Assembly (NCBI GenBank): GCA_964654015.1
Contig: CAZZHQ010000164.1
Location: 1 to 5,112 of the forward strand
Direction: 5' to 3'
Source: JAUUZT01 sp964654015
GTDB lineage: Bacteria > Chloroflexota > Dehalococcoidia > GIF9 > AB-539-J10
Length of the DNA: 5,112 bases
Shown here: positions 1 to 5,112 of the stretch, one piece after another
Numbering within the stretch: the first letter of the stretch is position 1
How the letters are laid out: each line of letters starts with the position of its first letter
Program-made: the position numbers and the translations under genes
The notes under the pieces: generated by a model
The model's database searches: none
What the model was told of the DNA's origin: nothing
Seen by the model: only the letters and a program-made list of their open reading frames with translations

Positions 1-1
1 G

Positions 2-1087
2 GAACAACAGGAAGTTGAGATTGCTCGGGCGCTTTCTTATGATCCTTTGGTTTTCATAATGGATGAGCCGACATCAGCTCTTTCCTATGATGAGGTGGTG
101 CATTTATATGATCTAGTTAATTTCCTTCGAAGCAAGGGTGTGGCAATCGTGTATATATCCCATAAACTAGATGAAGTCTTTCATCTAGTTGATAGGGTTA
201 CGATCATAAGAGATGGGAATATCGCAGGCACCTGTGGTATTAATGACATAGATGTTTCAACCCTAGTAGAAGAAATGACTGGTAAGAAGGTGAGCGCTGA
301 GATTCACCGAGAAGGCATATATACGAAACCAAAGGAAAATGTGATTGAGCTCCAAGACTTTACAGCGGAAGGACTGTTTTCCGGTGTTAACGTGACTGTT
401 GGGAAGGGGGAAATCGTTGGTTTGGCTGGTCAAATTGGTGCTGGTAAAACTGAGCTGTGTAAAGCAATATTTGGAGCATTACCTAAGACCGTATCTTTGC
501 ATGGCAGATACCTGTTTGATAGTAATAATGTGGATAGCATATCACTGTGCCCGGGCAAAGCGAAGAAAATGGGTATAGGTTTCGTTACTGAGGACCGCCA
601 GGCAGAAGGTATTATCCAAGACCAATCTGTACTATTCAATATAGTTCTAACAGCCTATCATAGGATAACAAAGGGCTTTGTGAAAGTAGGTGGACTAGCT
701 CAGAATCTAGTACGGGGTATTATTAGGGACGTTTCCCTTCGTCCCCCTGAGCCATCTAGGCTAATGAGATTTTTGAGTGGGGGGAATCAACAGAAGGTAG
801 TTATCGGCAAATGGCTTGCCGCTGATATCAAACTTCTAATACTAGATGAACCAACGCGCGGCGTCGATGTCGGCGCGCGTGAGGAAATTTATGATGTGAT
901 ACGTGGGCATGCTAAGCGAGGACTAGGCGTACTGCTTTGTTCATCTGATCTCAGGGAAATAATGTTAGCCTCTGACCGCATCGTAGTAATGCGCTTGGGT
1001 AGGATTATTGGTGAACTCTTACCACATCAGACTTCTGAGCAACAACTCCTGCAACTAGTATTGGGTAAAGAAGTAACTAATAACTAG
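2..1087 (+). CDS. Sugar ABC transporter ATP-binding protein (CUT2 type, two ATPase domains), 5' end missing
   Basis: This is the cytoplasmic ATPase of a ribose/galactose-type importer, which hydrolyses ATP to drive uptake through the permeases encoded next. The frame is open from base 2, so 361 residues are visible; family members are about 500, so roughly 140 are missing upstream. A TTG at 47 is an internal Leu codon, not the start. Domain 1 retains only its end: EQQ after the signature, Walker B with DEPTSALS (Asp at residue 21) and the switch His in ISHK (residue 54). Domain 2 is complete: Walker A GQIGAGKT (143-150), signature LSGGNQQK (from 258), Walker B LLILDEPTRGVD (Asp 282), and Ser 315 where the switch His would be. 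The last feature is usual for domain 2 in this family, whereas the Walker A lysine is not: ribose-type proteins commonly have Arg there. A short GC-rich patch at 855-879 encodes the conserved TRGVDVGAR segment. The exact sugar cannot be inferred. Confidence 0.96.
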   Translation, partial: EQQEVEIARALSYDPLVFIMDEPTSALSYDEVVHLYDLVNFLRSKGVAIVYISHKLDEVFHLVDRVTIIRDGNIAGTCGINDIDVSTLVEEMTGKKVSAEIHREGIYTKPKENVIELQDFTAEGLFSGVNVTVGKGEIVGLAGQIGAGKTELCKAIFGALPKTVSLHGRYLFDSNNVDSISLCPGKAKKMGIGFVTEDRQAEGIIQDQSVLFNIVLTAYHRITKGFVKVGGLAQNLVRGIIRDVSLRPPEPSRLMRFLSGGNQQKVVIGKWLAADIKLLILDEPTRGVDVGAREEIYDVIRGHAKRGLGVLLCSSDLREIMLASDRIVVMRLGRIIGELLPHQTSEQQLLQLVLGKEVTNN

Positions 1088-1091
1088 CTCG

Positions 1092-1109
1092 TAATGATTC
1101 ATTTCATTA
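1092..1109 (+). other. Small AT-rich inverted repeat between ATPase and permease A
   Basis: TAATGA (1092-1097) and TCATTA (1104-1109) pair perfectly around a 6-base loop, just after the ATPase stop codon. The stem is short and AT-rich and has no T-run after it, so it is not a convincing terminator. It could be a weak mRNA processing or stability element, or chance. Confidence 0.2.
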
Positions 1110-1155
1110 GGCATTGTATGGCATCAATAGATGTGAAGAACAGAATGGGAAAAGC

Positions 1156-2163
1156 ATGATAGATAACGAGACCACATCAGAACAGAGTACTGTCAGAGCT
1201 CAAGGGATTGTCAGGAATATCTTCAGGCATGAAAACGCCATCCTCACCATTGTATTGGTAGTACTTGTCGTTGCTTTTGCAAATATGACTAGCGGCATGT
1301 CAATCTCGATGAGCAATATCAAGAATGTTCTCCTGCAGAGCTCGATGCGGGGGATAATATCCGTTGGCCAGTTATTTGTGATTTTAACCGCTGGAATCGA
1401 CCTATCAGTTGGTGCAGTCGCCGGGTTATGTGCTGTGCTAGGTGCATCATTATTGACTGAGGGACCCAGGAGTATAGTCGGTAGCCCCGTTTCTTTAGCT
1501 ACAGCCATAGCAGTCATGCTATTAGTTGGAGCAGGAATTGGAGTTTTTAATGGTTTTAGTGTTTCTCGGATTCGGATGTCGGCACTAATAGTAACTCTAG
1601 CTGTGTGGCAAATGGCAAACGGGGGTGTTTTCCAACTTACCCAGGGGGTAGAAATATCAGGTCTACCTCATAGTATGGCTTTCTTCGGACAAGAGTCAAT
1701 CTTAGGAGTTCCGGTACCAATAATAATCTTTGTCGTGACGGCTGCTGCGGCGTATTTCGTACTACACCACACCACTTTCGGACATTCTGTTTACGCTGTT
1801 GGAGGGAATCCGGTCACTGCTTGGCTCTCGGGTATAAATGTGAGAAACACAGTATTCATAGTATATGTCATTTCTGGATTTCTCGCAGCACTTACTGGTT
1901 TGGTACTAGTATCGCATAATATGTCAGGGGGAATGTGGACTGCTACAGGACTTGAATTGGATTGCATTGCTGCCGTTGTTGTTGGTGGCGTGAGTTTGGG
2001 TGGTGGTAAGGGTACCTTAGTAGGGACAGTACTCGGCGTCATGATTATCGGCGTAATGAACAATGGAATGAACCTGGTTGGAGTAGCAGTGACTCTACAA
2101 CGAGTATTAAGAGGGGTAGTGATATTTTCCGCCGTTGCTGTTGATTATCTGCGTAGACGTTAG
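1156..2163 (+). CDS. Sugar ABC transporter permease A (CUT2 / RbsC-like, BPD_transp_2 family)
   Basis: Integral membrane subunit forming part of the sugar channel. The ATG at 1156 is chosen over the TTG at 1114 because it gives 335 residues that align without gaps, from the first Met, with the neighbouring permease; a weak GGGA lies 6 bases upstream. The protein is very hydrophobic, with segments near 28-46, 66-100, 112-134, 143-162, 183-203, 232-255, 268-303 and 310-330, fitting the 8-10 helix fold of the family. Family motifs are clear: GIDLSVGAVAG (80-90), SVYAVGGNP (211-219), WLSGI (223-227), and ELDCIAAVVVGGVSLGGGKGT (from 267). Residue 210 is His where permease B and many relatives have Arg (GRS-YAVGGN). 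It starts 68 bases after the ATPase and is probably co-transcribed with it. By hand count about 203 of 335 residues match permease B. Function is secure; substrate is unknown. Confidence 0.95.
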   Translation: MIDNETTSEQSTVRAQGIVRNIFRHENAILTIVLVVLVVAFANMTSGMSISMSNIKNVLLQSSMRGIISVGQLFVILTAGIDLSVGAVAGLCAVLGASLLTEGPRSIVGSPVSLATAIAVMLLVGAGIGVFNGFSVSRIRMSALIVTLAVWQMANGGVFQLTQGVEISGLPHSMAFFGQESILGVPVPIIIFVVTAAAAYFVLHHTTFGHSVYAVGGNPVTAWLSGINVRNTVFIVYVISGFLAALTGLVLVSHNMSGGMWTATGLELDCIAAVVVGGVSLGGGKGTLVGTVLGVMIIGVMNNGMNLVGVAVTLQRVLRGVVIFSAVAVDYLRRR

Positions 2164-2183
2164 TCTATCATCAGTTCAATATA

Positions 2184-2199
2184 TTCAACTTGTGTTGAA
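2184..2199 (+). other. Hairpin between the two permease genes
   Basis: TTCAAC (2184-2189) and GTTGAA (2194-2199) form a perfect 6-bp stem with a TTGT loop, inside the 68-base gap between the permeases. There is no T-run after it, so termination is unlikely. It could tune the relative amounts of the two permeases by affecting mRNA stability or processing, which is inference only. Confidence 0.35.
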
Positions 2200-2231
2200 A
2201 GAATAATACAGTTAGTAGAGATGAACTAAAT

Positions 2232-3239
2232 ATGTTTACAAGTGTAGAAAATCAAAAAGACTCTGATTCTATCGTCCGTTCAACCGTCCGACGGGTATTC
2301 AGACATGAAAATGCTGTTCTTGGTGGCATTCTGGTGGTGATCATAACTGTATTTGCTGTGATGACTAAAGGCCTATCAGTATCAACAGATAATATCATGA
2401 ACGTTATATTGCAAAGCGCTATTAGGGGTGTGGCGTCGATAGGTCAGTTCTTCGTTATTTTGACTGGCGGCATCGATTTATCAGTTGGTGCAGTGGCATG
2501 TATGAGCGCAAATCTAGGCGCGGCGTTGTTGACAGAGAGCGAGTTGAACATTGTTGGTACTCCTGTTTCATTGCCAACGGCTGTACTAATTATGCTACTG
2601 GCTGGAATTGGTATAGGAGCCTTCAATGGTTTCGCTGTTTCTAGAATTCGTATGCCCGCACTCATAGTTACGCTCGCTGTATGGCAAATAACTTTGGGGG
2701 GAGTATTTCAAATCGGTGGTGGATTCAGCTTCTTAAGGCTACCACGCAGCCTGGCCATCTTTGGCCAAGGTGATATTGGCGGACTGCCATTACCAGCTAT
2801 TATTTTCATATTATCGGCTGTAGTAGTTTATTTCATTATGTATCATACCACCTTTGGACGTTCAATCTACGCTGTTGGGGGCAATCCTGTAAGCGCTTGG
2901 TTATCCGGTATAGGCGTCCCGAACAGCATATTTTCAGTCTATGTTATTTCTTCATTCTGTGCCGGGCTTGCTGGTTTAATGCTCGTCTCACGCAATATGG
3001 TTGCCTCGTGTTACACAGCATCTGGCCTTGAATTAGATACTATAGCAGCAGTTGCTATCGGTGGGGTTAGCTTGGGTGGGGGAAGAGGTACTCTGATTGG
3101 CGTAATACTTGGAGTTATTATTATCGGCGTTATTAACAATGGTATGAACATAATTGGGTTAAGCCCAACTTTACAGGGTTTGGTAAAGGGGGCTGTGATA
3201 TATGCTGCTGTAGCAGTTGATTCTATGCGCAGACGTTAG
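2232..3239 (+). CDS. Sugar ABC transporter permease B (CUT2 / RbsC-like, BPD_transp_2 family)
   Basis: Second membrane subunit, 335 residues, a close paralogue of the preceding gene: about 61% identical by hand count with no gap anywhere. The start at ATG 2232 has only a weak AGAG (2217-2220) 11 bases upstream, so translation may depend on coupling or be modest. Conserved family segments are GGIDLSVGAVA (79-89), SRIRMPALIVTLAVWQ (137-152), GRSIYAVGGNPVSAWLSGI (209-227) and ELDTIAAVAIGGVSLGGG (267-284), the last being the signature stretch of RbsC/AraH-like permeases. The two copies differ most in the first 20 residues and around 161-190, the latter probably a loop with the start of the next helix. 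Two distinct permease genes after one ATPase gene suggest a heterodimeric channel, as in the LsrC/LsrD and RhaP/RhaQ importers. A homodimer of either copy remains possible. Confidence 0.95.
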   Translation: MFTSVENQKDSDSIVRSTVRRVFRHENAVLGGILVVIITVFAVMTKGLSVSTDNIMNVILQSAIRGVASIGQFFVILTGGIDLSVGAVACMSANLGAALLTESELNIVGTPVSLPTAVLIMLLAGIGIGAFNGFAVSRIRMPALIVTLAVWQITLGGVFQIGGGFSFLRLPRSLAIFGQGDIGGLPLPAIIFILSAVVVYFIMYHTTFGRSIYAVGGNPVSAWLSGIGVPNSIFSVYVISSFCAGLAGLMLVSRNMVASCYTASGLELDTIAAVAIGGVSLGGGRGTLIGVILGVIIIGVINNGMNIIGLSPTLQGLVKGAVIYAAVAVDSMRRR

Positions 3240-3296
3240 GTAGGGTCAGGTTAGTATTACTTCCATCCTTTCATCATAGATCTTAATTTCGGCTAG

Positions 3297-3325
3297 TTGT
3301 TTTCCACATAAGTTGGTTGTATTTT
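3297..3325 (+). promoter_or_regulatory. Possible weak promoter for the binding-protein gene
   Basis: TTGTTT (3297-3302) and TATTTT (3320-3325) are separated by 17 bases and match the sigma-70-type boxes at 3 of 6 and 4 of 6 positions. In AT-rich intergenic DNA such matches arise easily by chance. The placement, after permease B and about 165 bases before the binding-protein start, is plausible, and it overlaps the left arm of the inverted repeat at 3302. Treat as a suggestion only. Confidence 0.2.
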
Positions 3326-3362
3326 CATTAGAATCAAAAAACAGAATACAGATTATGTGGGA
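3302..3362 (+). repeat. Inverted repeat with CCACATAA / TTATGTGG arms
   Basis: CCACATAA (3304-3311) is the exact reverse complement of TTATGTGG (3353-3360). As RNA the stem extends to 10 pairs (3302-3311 with 3353-3362) through one U-G and one U-A pair, around a 41-base A-rich loop. No T-run follows the right arm, so a standard terminator is unlikely. It could be a paired operator site or an mRNA structure that protects one transcript end. Confidence 0.4.
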
Positions 3363-3415
3363 TGTTATGTGAGGTTGATAGGGTTAGAATATTCTGACTT
3401 AGAAGCATAAAGACT

Positions 3416-3426
3416 AGGGAGGTGAT
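3416..3426 (+). promoter_or_regulatory. Very strong Shine-Dalgarno sequence not assigned to a large gene
   Basis: AGGGAGGTGAT contains GGAGGTGAT, a 9-base match to the complement of the 3' end of bacterial 16S rRNA, and is the best such match in the window. It lies 64 bases before the binding-protein start, too far to serve it directly. The GGAGG core is 9 bases before a TTG that opens a 15-codon frame, and only 2 bases before an ATG that opens a different 14-codon frame. Confidence 0.5.
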
Positions 3427-3431
3427 GCTTA

Positions 3432-3479
3432 TTGCAGGGTTATCAAAGGTATCTTATGAATCAAAATAACCTTAAGTAA
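3432..3479 (+). CDS. Candidate 15-residue leader peptide upstream of the binding protein
   Basis: A TTG at 3432 opens a frame reading LQGYQRYLMNQNNLK (first residue Met if initiated) and ending at TAA 3477-3479. It has an excellent Shine-Dalgarno core 9 bases upstream. Its stop codon overlaps the ribosome binding site of the binding-protein gene (3478-3485), an arrangement that would allow translational coupling. The peptide is rich in Gln and Asn and matches no family I recognise. The competing reading is ATG 3425-3427, giving MLIAGLSKVSYESK and ending at TAA 3467-3469, but its Shine-Dalgarno spacing is only 2 bases. Frames this short occur by chance; the strong ribosome site and the stop position are the only support. 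Confidence 0.3.
   Translation: MQGYQRYLMNQNNLK
3436..3473 (+). promoter_or_regulatory. Stem-loop just upstream of the binding-protein ribosome binding site
   Basis: AGGGTTAT (3436-3443) pairs with ATAACCTT (3466-3473) as eight pairs, one of them G-U, around a 22-base loop. It lies within the candidate leader frame and ends 4 bases before the ribosome binding site of the binding protein. Ribosomes translating the leader would melt it, so it could couple leader translation to binding-protein expression. The role is inferred from position alone. Confidence 0.35.
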
Positions 3480-3485
3480 AGGGAG
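3478..3485 (+). promoter_or_regulatory. Ribosome binding site of the binding-protein gene
   Basis: AAAGGGAG sits 5 bases before the ATG at 3491 and fixes that start. It is clearly stronger than the sites before either permease, consistent with a binding protein made in larger amounts. Confidence 0.75.
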
Positions 3486-3490
3486 TTGAT

Positions 3491-4684
3491 ATGCAAAGAA
3501 GAATCATACTTGGATTAACGTTCATAGTGGTAGTTGGCTTGATCCTGTCTGGCTGTGCTAAGCCAACACCAGAGCCGACACCAGAGCCAACGGGTTACCC
3601 TACAGATGAATACAGTGCAGGGTACGTTGCACTACCAGATGGATATAACCCTTGGCCCGGTTTGGCATTGAAGCCAGACGGGACACCTTATCATTTTGCG
3701 CTTACGTCCGCTATACTCTATGCCCCGTTCCCAAGCACTGCTGTAGAGGTATTAAAGACCTATATAGAGAGAGCAGGTGGAACCTGTACCTTATACGACA
3801 CAGAATTAGAAACGGCGAAACATGTAGCTGTTTTAGAAGATCTGATAGTATCACGTCCCGATGCTGTTACAATTTTTGGTTTGGATGCATCTGCTCTGTC
3901 GCCACCTGTAGAGAAACTTGAGGCAGCTGGTATCCCTGTTTTTAATTATGACACATTACTTGCGACCGACGAGGTGACTTTTAAAGAGGGTCCTGATGAA
4001 TTTACAAGGGGTCACCTATTAGGTGAGTATGCAGTACAGATGGTTGAGGACACCGGTGAACCGCTCAATTTTTACGAAGTCTGGTGCCCTATGGCACTTC
4101 CGACCGTACGTGCTCGGGACGAAGGATTCAGGGCCGCTGTCGAGGGGAATTCTCTGATAACAATAATGGAGTCTCCTGATTGCCAGGGAAGCGAAGAGCT
4201 CAAAATGAATGCTATACTTGATGCATTTCCTGCGCATCCTGAGCTAAATGCAATTTTCGACCAGGGAGGTGGACCTACAGGGAATTTCGAGGCCTTAAGG
4301 CAATTAGGTCGTCTTCATCCTGTTGGTCATCCAGACCATGTTACCATGCTTTACCTGGATGCAGATAGAGATGTTTTAAGGGGTATTGATGAGGGCTGGG
4401 TTGATGTGTGTGTTCACCATAGCCCTTGGGAGCAGGCTGATATCGTTTGCAAGGCAATGTTTTCTTCCGTCTGCTGCGGTCTTGATATTCCGGAGCATGT
4501 AGTATTACCTACCTGGCCGGTAATTACCAAAGAGAACGTTAATACGCCGAGGTGGGGAGCCCCAGCGAGGTTTGGCAAGATGCAGTACGATGATTTTGAT
4601 TTATGGCCAGTCTTGGATATTCCGCCGGGCGAAATAGAGGGACTGGTGACTCCCACTAAGGATATGAAGCTATCCGGTTATTAA
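3491..4684 (+). CDS. Lipoprotein sugar-binding protein of the ABC importer (Peripla_BP_4-like)
   Basis: Extracytoplasmic receptor that captures the ligand and presents it to the permeases. Residues 1-22 are a lipoprotein signal: basic MQRR, a hydrophobic stretch, then the lipobox LSGC with Cys22 as the lipidation site. A Pro-Thr-Glu repeat linker (PTPEPTPEPT, 25-34) follows. The body has the type I periplasmic-binding fold pattern: LEDLIVSRPDAVTIFGLD (115-132), EKLEAAGIPVFNYD (141-154), ARDEGFRAAVEG (208-219), a hinge-side segment FPAHPELNAIFDQGG (246-260), and LYLDADRDVLRGIDEGWVDV (287-306). At 397 residues it is longer than many CUT2 binding proteins (about 310-350), with a long N-terminal lead-in and an extended C-terminus. 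Aromatic residues such as Trp198, Trp303 and Trp313 could stack on a sugar ring, but this is not proven. It has seven cysteines besides Cys22, including an adjacent pair at 328-329, which is unusual. The ligand is unknown. Confidence 0.92.
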   Translation: MQRRIILGLTFIVVVGLILSGCAKPTPEPTPEPTGYPTDEYSAGYVALPDGYNPWPGLALKPDGTPYHFALTSAILYAPFPSTAVEVLKTYIERAGGTCTLYDTELETAKHVAVLEDLIVSRPDAVTIFGLDASALSPPVEKLEAAGIPVFNYDTLLATDEVTFKEGPDEFTRGHLLGEYAVQMVEDTGEPLNFYEVWCPMALPTVRARDEGFRAAVEGNSLITIMESPDCQGSEELKMNAILDAFPAHPELNAIFDQGGGPTGNFEALRQLGRLHPVGHPDHVTMLYLDADRDVLRGIDEGWVDVCVHHSPWEQADIVCKAMFSSVCCGLDIPEHVVLPTWPVITKENVNTPRWGAPARFGKMQYDDFDLWPVLDIPPGEIEGLVTPTKDMKLSGY

Positions 4685-4706
4685 GGTTTCTACAATTATG
4701 ACCAGG

Positions 4707-4792
4707 AGAGGGGCTACTGCACATCGAGAACGGTCTGTGTAATACTAGCGTAGCCGATAAACATGAATTCTTGGGTCACCAGTAGCCCCTCT
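4707..4792 (+). repeat. Perfect 13-bp inverted repeat with alternative pairing, between binding-protein and dehydrogenase genes
   Basis: AGAGGGGCTACTG (4707-4719) is the exact reverse complement of CAGTAGCCCCTCT (4780-4792); the enclosed segment is 60 bases. Within it, GTAGCC (4750-4755) can also pair with GGCTAC (4712-4717) of the left arm, closing a smaller hairpin that contains CACA (4720-4723) / TGTG (4736-4739). The two pairings exclude each other. The right arm is followed by AAAATGG rather than a T-run, so this is not a standard intrinsic terminator. Possible roles are a 3' barrier protecting binding-protein mRNA, a conditional structure controlling the dehydrogenase, or a small terminal-inverted-repeat element. 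No target duplication is visible at its edges. Confidence 0.6.
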
Positions 4793-4821
4793 AAAATGGC
4801 CAGCGAGAATAAAATCGTGGG

Positions 4822-4828
4822 AAAGGAG
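4822..4828 (+). promoter_or_regulatory. Ribosome binding site of the dehydrogenase gene
   Basis: AAAGGAG lies 8 bases before the ATG at 4837. The ATG at 4828 is followed at once by a TGA stop, and the in-frame GTG at 4831 is too close to the site, so 4837 is the best start. Confidence 0.75.
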
Positions 4829-4836
4829 ATGTGATT

Positions 4837-5112
4837 ATGGGCAGGCTAGATGGAAAAGTATCAATTGTAACAGGGAGTGGTACAGGGATAGGGAGGGCAG
4901 GGGCAATACTATTTGCTGCAGAGGGAGCTAAGGTAGTTGTCGCTGATTTAGATGACAAAGGTGGGGAGGAAACAGTAAGCATCATCAATAAAACAGGTAG
5001 TGAAAGTATTTTCGTTAAGACTGATATAACCAAGGCAACAGATGTGGAAAATATGGTTAAAACAGCTAAAAACATCTACGGACAATTGGATGTGCTTTGG
5101 AATAATGCTGGT
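4837..5112 (+). CDS. Short-chain dehydrogenase/reductase (SDR), N-terminal part only
   Basis: The frame stays open to the right edge, giving 92 residues of a protein normally about 250 long. It is a classical SDR Rossmann domain: LDGKVSIVTGSGTGIGRA with the TGxxxGxG nucleotide-binding motif at 12-19, an acidic residue after the second strand (VVVAD, Asp37) that usually indicates NAD(H) rather than NADP(H), the adenine-contacting Asp63 in TDIT, and NNAG at 89-92. Trp88 before NNAG is a less common residue there. The catalytic Ser-Tyr-Lys lie beyond the window. It starts 152 bases after the binding-protein gene on the same strand, so it may belong to the same catabolic cluster and act on the imported sugar or a polyol derivative. 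That link is inference; SDRs are too varied for substrate to be read from this part. Confidence 0.93.
   Translation, partial: MGRLDGKVSIVTGSGTGIGRAGAILFAAEGAKVVVADLDDKGGEETVSIINKTGSESIFVKTDITKATDVENMVKTAKNIYGQLDVLWNNAG

Larger units (their letters stand above)
3240..3490 (+). other. 251-base intergenic region before the binding-protein gene
   Basis: This is the longest gap in the window and has no large open frame. It contains, left to right: an inverted repeat (3302-3311 / 3353-3362), a perfect 10-bp palindrome AGAATATTCT (3386-3395), a strong Shine-Dalgarno sequence (3416-3426) with a short open frame behind it, a second stem-loop (3436-3473), and the ribosome binding site of the next gene (3478-3485). 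The size and content suggest that the binding-protein gene has regulation of its own in addition to read-through. Binding proteins are normally needed in excess over the membrane subunits, which would fit. No LacI-family-style GC-centred operator was recognised. Confidence 0.6.

Noticed and set aside
855..879. GC-rich inverted-repeat-like patch in the ATPase gene
   Set aside because: It encodes the conserved TRGVDVGAR segment of the family; coding constraint explains it.
1114..1155. Longer form of permease A beginning at TTG 1114 (14 extra residues)
   Set aside because: The ATG at 1156 gives the same 335-residue length and N-terminal register as permease B; no good ribosome site precedes the TTG.
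1200..2063. Open frames on the minus strand inside permease A (1200-1517, 1791-2063)
   Set aside because: They mirror a strongly recognisable coding gene and show no family motif or ribosome site.
3386..3395. Perfect 10-bp palindrome AGAATATTCT as a regulator operator
   Set aside because: Short, AT-rich and single-copy in the window; chance occurrence is likely, and no matching regulator gene is present.
3652..3921. Plus-strand 89-codon frame overlapping the binding-protein gene
   Set aside because: It lies wholly within a confident gene in another frame, has an alternative start and resembles no known protein.
4707..4792. Miniature transposable element with terminal inverted repeats
   Set aside because: Only 86 bases long, and flanking bases (CCAGG left, AAAAT right) show no target duplication; copies elsewhere cannot be checked, so kept only as an alternative.
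4780..4800. Intrinsic terminator after the binding-protein gene
   Set aside because: The 13-bp stem has a 60-base loop and is followed by AAAATGG, with no T-run.
4791..5075. Minus-strand 94-codon frame opposite the dehydrogenase
   Set aside because: The plus strand encodes clear SDR motifs across this stretch; the opposite frame is a by-product of its codon use.

Overview
The window holds most of one bacterial sugar-type ABC importer operon (CUT2 / ribose-type architecture) and the start of a short-chain dehydrogenase. All genes are on the + strand. In order: the 3' two-thirds of a double-domain ATPase (the 5' end lies before the window), two tandem membrane permeases of exactly 335 residues each, a lipoprotein substrate-binding protein, and the first 92 residues of an SDR-family oxidoreductase that runs off the right edge. 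No RNA gene, insertion sequence, CRISPR array or phage gene is visible.

The organism cannot be named from the sequence. The DNA is moderately AT-rich and uses ATA, AGA/AGG and TTA codons freely, which argues against an enterobacterial source. The lipobox followed by a Pro-Thr-Glu repeat linker is a style often seen in Chloroflexota binding proteins, so an uncultured Chloroflexota-like bacterium is a reasonable but weak guess. Another low-GC or mid-GC lineage is possible.

Layout: 2-1087 ATPase; 68-base gap; 1156-2163 permease A; 68-base gap with a small hairpin; 2232-3239 permease B; a 251-base gap (3240-3490) with two inverted repeats, a possible weak promoter and a candidate leader peptide behind a very strong Shine-Dalgarno sequence; 3491-4684 binding protein; a 152-base gap dominated by a perfect 13-bp inverted repeat (4707-4719 / 4780-4792) whose left arm can also pair with a second, nearer partner; 4837 to the edge, SDR dehydrogenase.

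How it should work: the lipoprotein captures a sugar or sugar-like ligand outside the membrane and delivers it to a channel built from the two permeases, powered by the ATPase. The dehydrogenase may oxidise or reduce the imported compound or a product of it. The ligand cannot be read from the sequence. The points most worth a second look are the tandem permease duplication (a likely heterodimeric channel), the leader peptide and hairpin ahead of the binding-protein gene, and the mutually exclusive RNA pairings between the binding-protein and dehydrogenase genes. I see no clearly new multi-gene system.
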